In this document: one piece after another, positions 7,013-7,637 of the stretch | Layout of the letters: every line of letters begins with the position of its first letter | How positions within the stretch are numbered: position 1 is the stretch's first letter | Assembly: GCA_934553185.1 (NCBI GenBank) | Contig: CAKTFF010000091.1 | Coordinates: 1 to 7,637, forward strand | Source of the DNA: an uncultured Devosia sp. | GTDB lineage: Bacteria > Pseudomonadota > Alphaproteobacteria > Rhizobiales > Devosiaceae | Reading direction: 5' to 3' | DNA: 7,637 bases | The notes under the pieces: model-generated | The model's input: only the letters and a program-made list of their open reading frames with translations | Told to the model about the DNA's origin: nothing | The model's database searches: none | Translations under genes and position numbers: made by a program

Positions 7013-7017
7013 CCTCC
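7013..7017 (-). promoter_or_regulatory. Ribosome-binding site of cysT
   Basis: GGAGG within GGGGAGGG on the minus strand, 6 bases before the ATG at 7006. It decides against the upstream TTG at 7024. Confidence 0.8.
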
Positions 7018-7030
7018 CCGACAAGTTCTT

Positions 7031-7104
7031 GCGCCAGGAAGGCGCCGGTTTAACGGGCGCAACTCTAGCTACACGGTCGACTTACTCAAGACGCCCATGG
7101 GGCG
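7031..7104 (-). other. Hairpin-forming leader between the small gene and cysT
   Basis: The stretch 7018-7169 has no supported gene. It contains two short dyads: GCGCC-N5-GGCGC (7031-7045), with a further GGCGC-type copy near 7056-7060 that could pair alternatively, and CGCCC-ATG-GGGCG (7092-7104). A TACAAT-like hexamer occurs upstream on the minus strand near 7118-7123, but I see no good -35 partner. The stretch could be a structured leader for cysT-cysW or a weak internal promoter region. Neither is demonstrated. Confidence 0.25.
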
Positions 7105-7169
7105 ACGTTCGCACCGATTGTAGAAAATCATTCTTGCATCTGCCCGCAGCTTGGATGCGGACGCAATGG

Positions 7170-7397
7170 TTATCGCGCTGAGGGGTTGATGCCAGCCCGG
7201 TCACCATCATCCGGACTTTGTTCGGGCTCTGGCGCCCGCCCCTGCAGGTAACAGGCGTCCTGTTCAAGACGGCTCATGGGAATGCTGCCCAAGGTAAAGT
7301 CAGGCAGGCCGCCAAAGATCGGAGCCTTGGCGGGCGCCTCACCGGCAACATGCCGGGCCAACTTGCCGGGATGAAGAATGCCAAAGAAATGCACCAT
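7170..7397 (-). CDS. Small unrecognised protein (75 aa) within the sulfate operon
   Basis: I do not recognise a family. The evidence for a gene is its position between the binding-protein gene and cysT on the same strand, and a near-ideal ribosome site (AGGAGG, 5 bases before ATG at 7397), the strongest in the window. The protein starts MVHFFGILHPGKLARHV, has a middle section APIFGGLPDFTLGSIPMSRL (25-44), a single Cys49, and a charged, proline-containing tail (PEPEQSPDDGDRAGINPSAR, 56-75) that is probably disordered. There is no signal peptide or membrane helix. By hand count its third codon positions are about 64% G+C, against about 74% in the binding-protein tail, so codon use is less typical. 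It could be a genuine accessory protein, a translated leader, or a decayed remnant. Function unknown. Confidence 0.6.
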   Translation of the reverse strand: MVHFFGILHPGKLARHVAGEAPAKAPIFGGLPDFTLGSIPMSRLEQDACYLQGRAPEPEQSPDDGDRAGINPSAR

Positions 7398-7402
7398 GCA
7401 TT

Positions 7403-7408
7403 CCTCCT
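7403..7408 (-). promoter_or_regulatory. Strong ribosome-binding site of the 75-aa gene
   Basis: AGGAGG on the minus strand, 5 bases before the ATG at 7397. Its near-perfect match is the main argument that this small frame is translated. A second ATG at 7401 gives only a short out-of-frame peptide. Confidence 0.7.
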
Positions 7409-7420
7409 CAGGTTAGGCTG

Positions 7421-7440
7421 AAACAAAGCGGCCGGCCCGC
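7421..7440 (-). terminator. Possible leaky terminator/attenuator after the sulfate-binding protein gene
   Basis: On the minus strand, 23 bases after the TAG, GCGG-N5-CCGC (7428-7440) sits within a GC-only run and is followed by TTTGTTT (7421-7427). A GC-rich stem with a T-rich tail resembles an intrinsic terminator, but the stem is only 4 bases and the T tract is interrupted, so it would be weak. Partial termination here would give more binding protein than permease, a common need in ABC importers. Confidence 0.4.
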
Positions 7441-7463
7441 AGAAGGAGCTGGCCACATGGGCG

Positions 7464-7637
7464 CTACTGGGTTGGACCGGAATAGATCTGGTCGAAGATG
7501 CCGCCGTCACCAAAATATTTCGGCTGCGCTTCGCGCCAGCCGCCGAAATCGGCGATGGTCACGAGGTTGACCTCGCCGAAGCGGGCAATGTCTTCGGGTG
7601 CCGCGGCTTCGGGCTTGAATGGCCGGTAATAGTTGGC
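7464..7637 (-). CDS. sbp: Periplasmic sulfate/thiosulfate-binding protein, C-terminal 57 aa
   Basis: Only the end of the gene is in the window; the N-terminus with its signal peptide lies beyond base 7637. The visible residues follow the conserved tail of the Sbp/CysP family: NYYRPFKPE near the start, FGEVNLVTIADFGGWREAQ in the middle, and YFGDGGIFDQIYSGPTQ before a TAG stop. The protein captures sulfate or thiosulfate in the periplasm and delivers it to the CysT-CysW permease encoded just downstream. Sbp and CysP cannot be separated on this fragment, so the symbol is provisional. The operon promoter and any sulfur-responsive control site would be upstream and cannot be seen. Confidence 0.92.
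   Translation of the reverse strand, partial: ANYYRPFKPEAAAPEDIARFGEVNLVTIADFGGWREAQPKYFGDGGIFDQIYSGPTQ

Noticed and set aside
7007..7024. Longer cysT start at TTG (7024)
   Set aside because: TTG is rare, the extension runs through the GGAGG site, and the ATG at 7006 has ideal spacing.
5086..7123. Two long plus-strand frames opposite cysW and cysT
   Set aside because: Their His/Gln/Asp/Arg/Gly-rich sequences are the expected mirror of hydrophobic membrane-protein codons; there is no domain or ribosome site.
7110..7145. AT-rich spot with TACAAT and AGAA-N5-TTCT resembling an Irr/Fur-like box or a -10 element
   Set aside because: The dyad does not extend beyond 4-base arms and no -35 element lies at 16-18 bases, so a site call is not supported.
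1..7637. Mobile elements, CRISPR arrays, tRNA/rRNA genes, defence systems
   Set aside because: I saw no transposase or integrase motif, no regularly spaced direct repeats, no tRNA-like cloverleaf and no defence-type domain on either strand.

Overview
The window is GC-rich DNA, roughly 60% G+C by eye, and every supported gene is on the minus strand. Protein style, tight gene packing and frequent GTG starts suggest an alphaproteobacterium, probably of the order Hyphomicrobiales (Devosia-like). That assignment is an impression from the protein sequences; no rRNA or other marker gene is present. Read in the direction of transcription (high to low coordinates), there are two blocks.

Block 1 (7637 to 5311) is a sulfate/thiosulfate ABC-importer operon. 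It contains the C-terminus of the periplasmic sulfate-binding protein (7464-7637, cut by the window edge). A 75-residue unrecognised small protein with a very strong ribosome-binding site follows (7170-7397), then the two permease subunits cysT (6161-7006) and cysW (5311-6171), whose genes overlap by 11 bases. A GC-rich hairpin plus T-rich tract after the binding-protein gene could act as a leaky terminator. The ATPase gene cysA, which usually follows cysW, is not here.

A 181-bp gap (5130-5310) containing several short inverted repeats separates the blocks.

Block 2 (5129 to 1) is a glycan-assembly operon. It begins with a GT-B fold glycosyltransferase (3975-5129). Seven bases later comes a 769-residue protein that joins an N-terminal GT-B glycosyltransferase to a complete C-terminal UDP-galactopyranose mutase (1658-3967). 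A GT4-type glycosyltransferase (567-1661) and a Gfo/Idh/MocA-family oxidoreductase (1-570, C-terminus outside the window) complete it. The last two junctions are 4-base stop/start overlaps (GTGA and ATGA), so translation is probably coupled. The mutase makes UDP-galactofuranose, so the likely product is a galactofuranose-containing surface polysaccharide or glycoconjugate; the exact glycan cannot be read from the sequence.

The most notable items are the glycosyltransferase-mutase fusion and the unexplained small gene inside the sulfate operon. I see no mobile element, CRISPR array, tRNA or rRNA. I found no wholly new system; most of the window is recognisable metabolism and transport.
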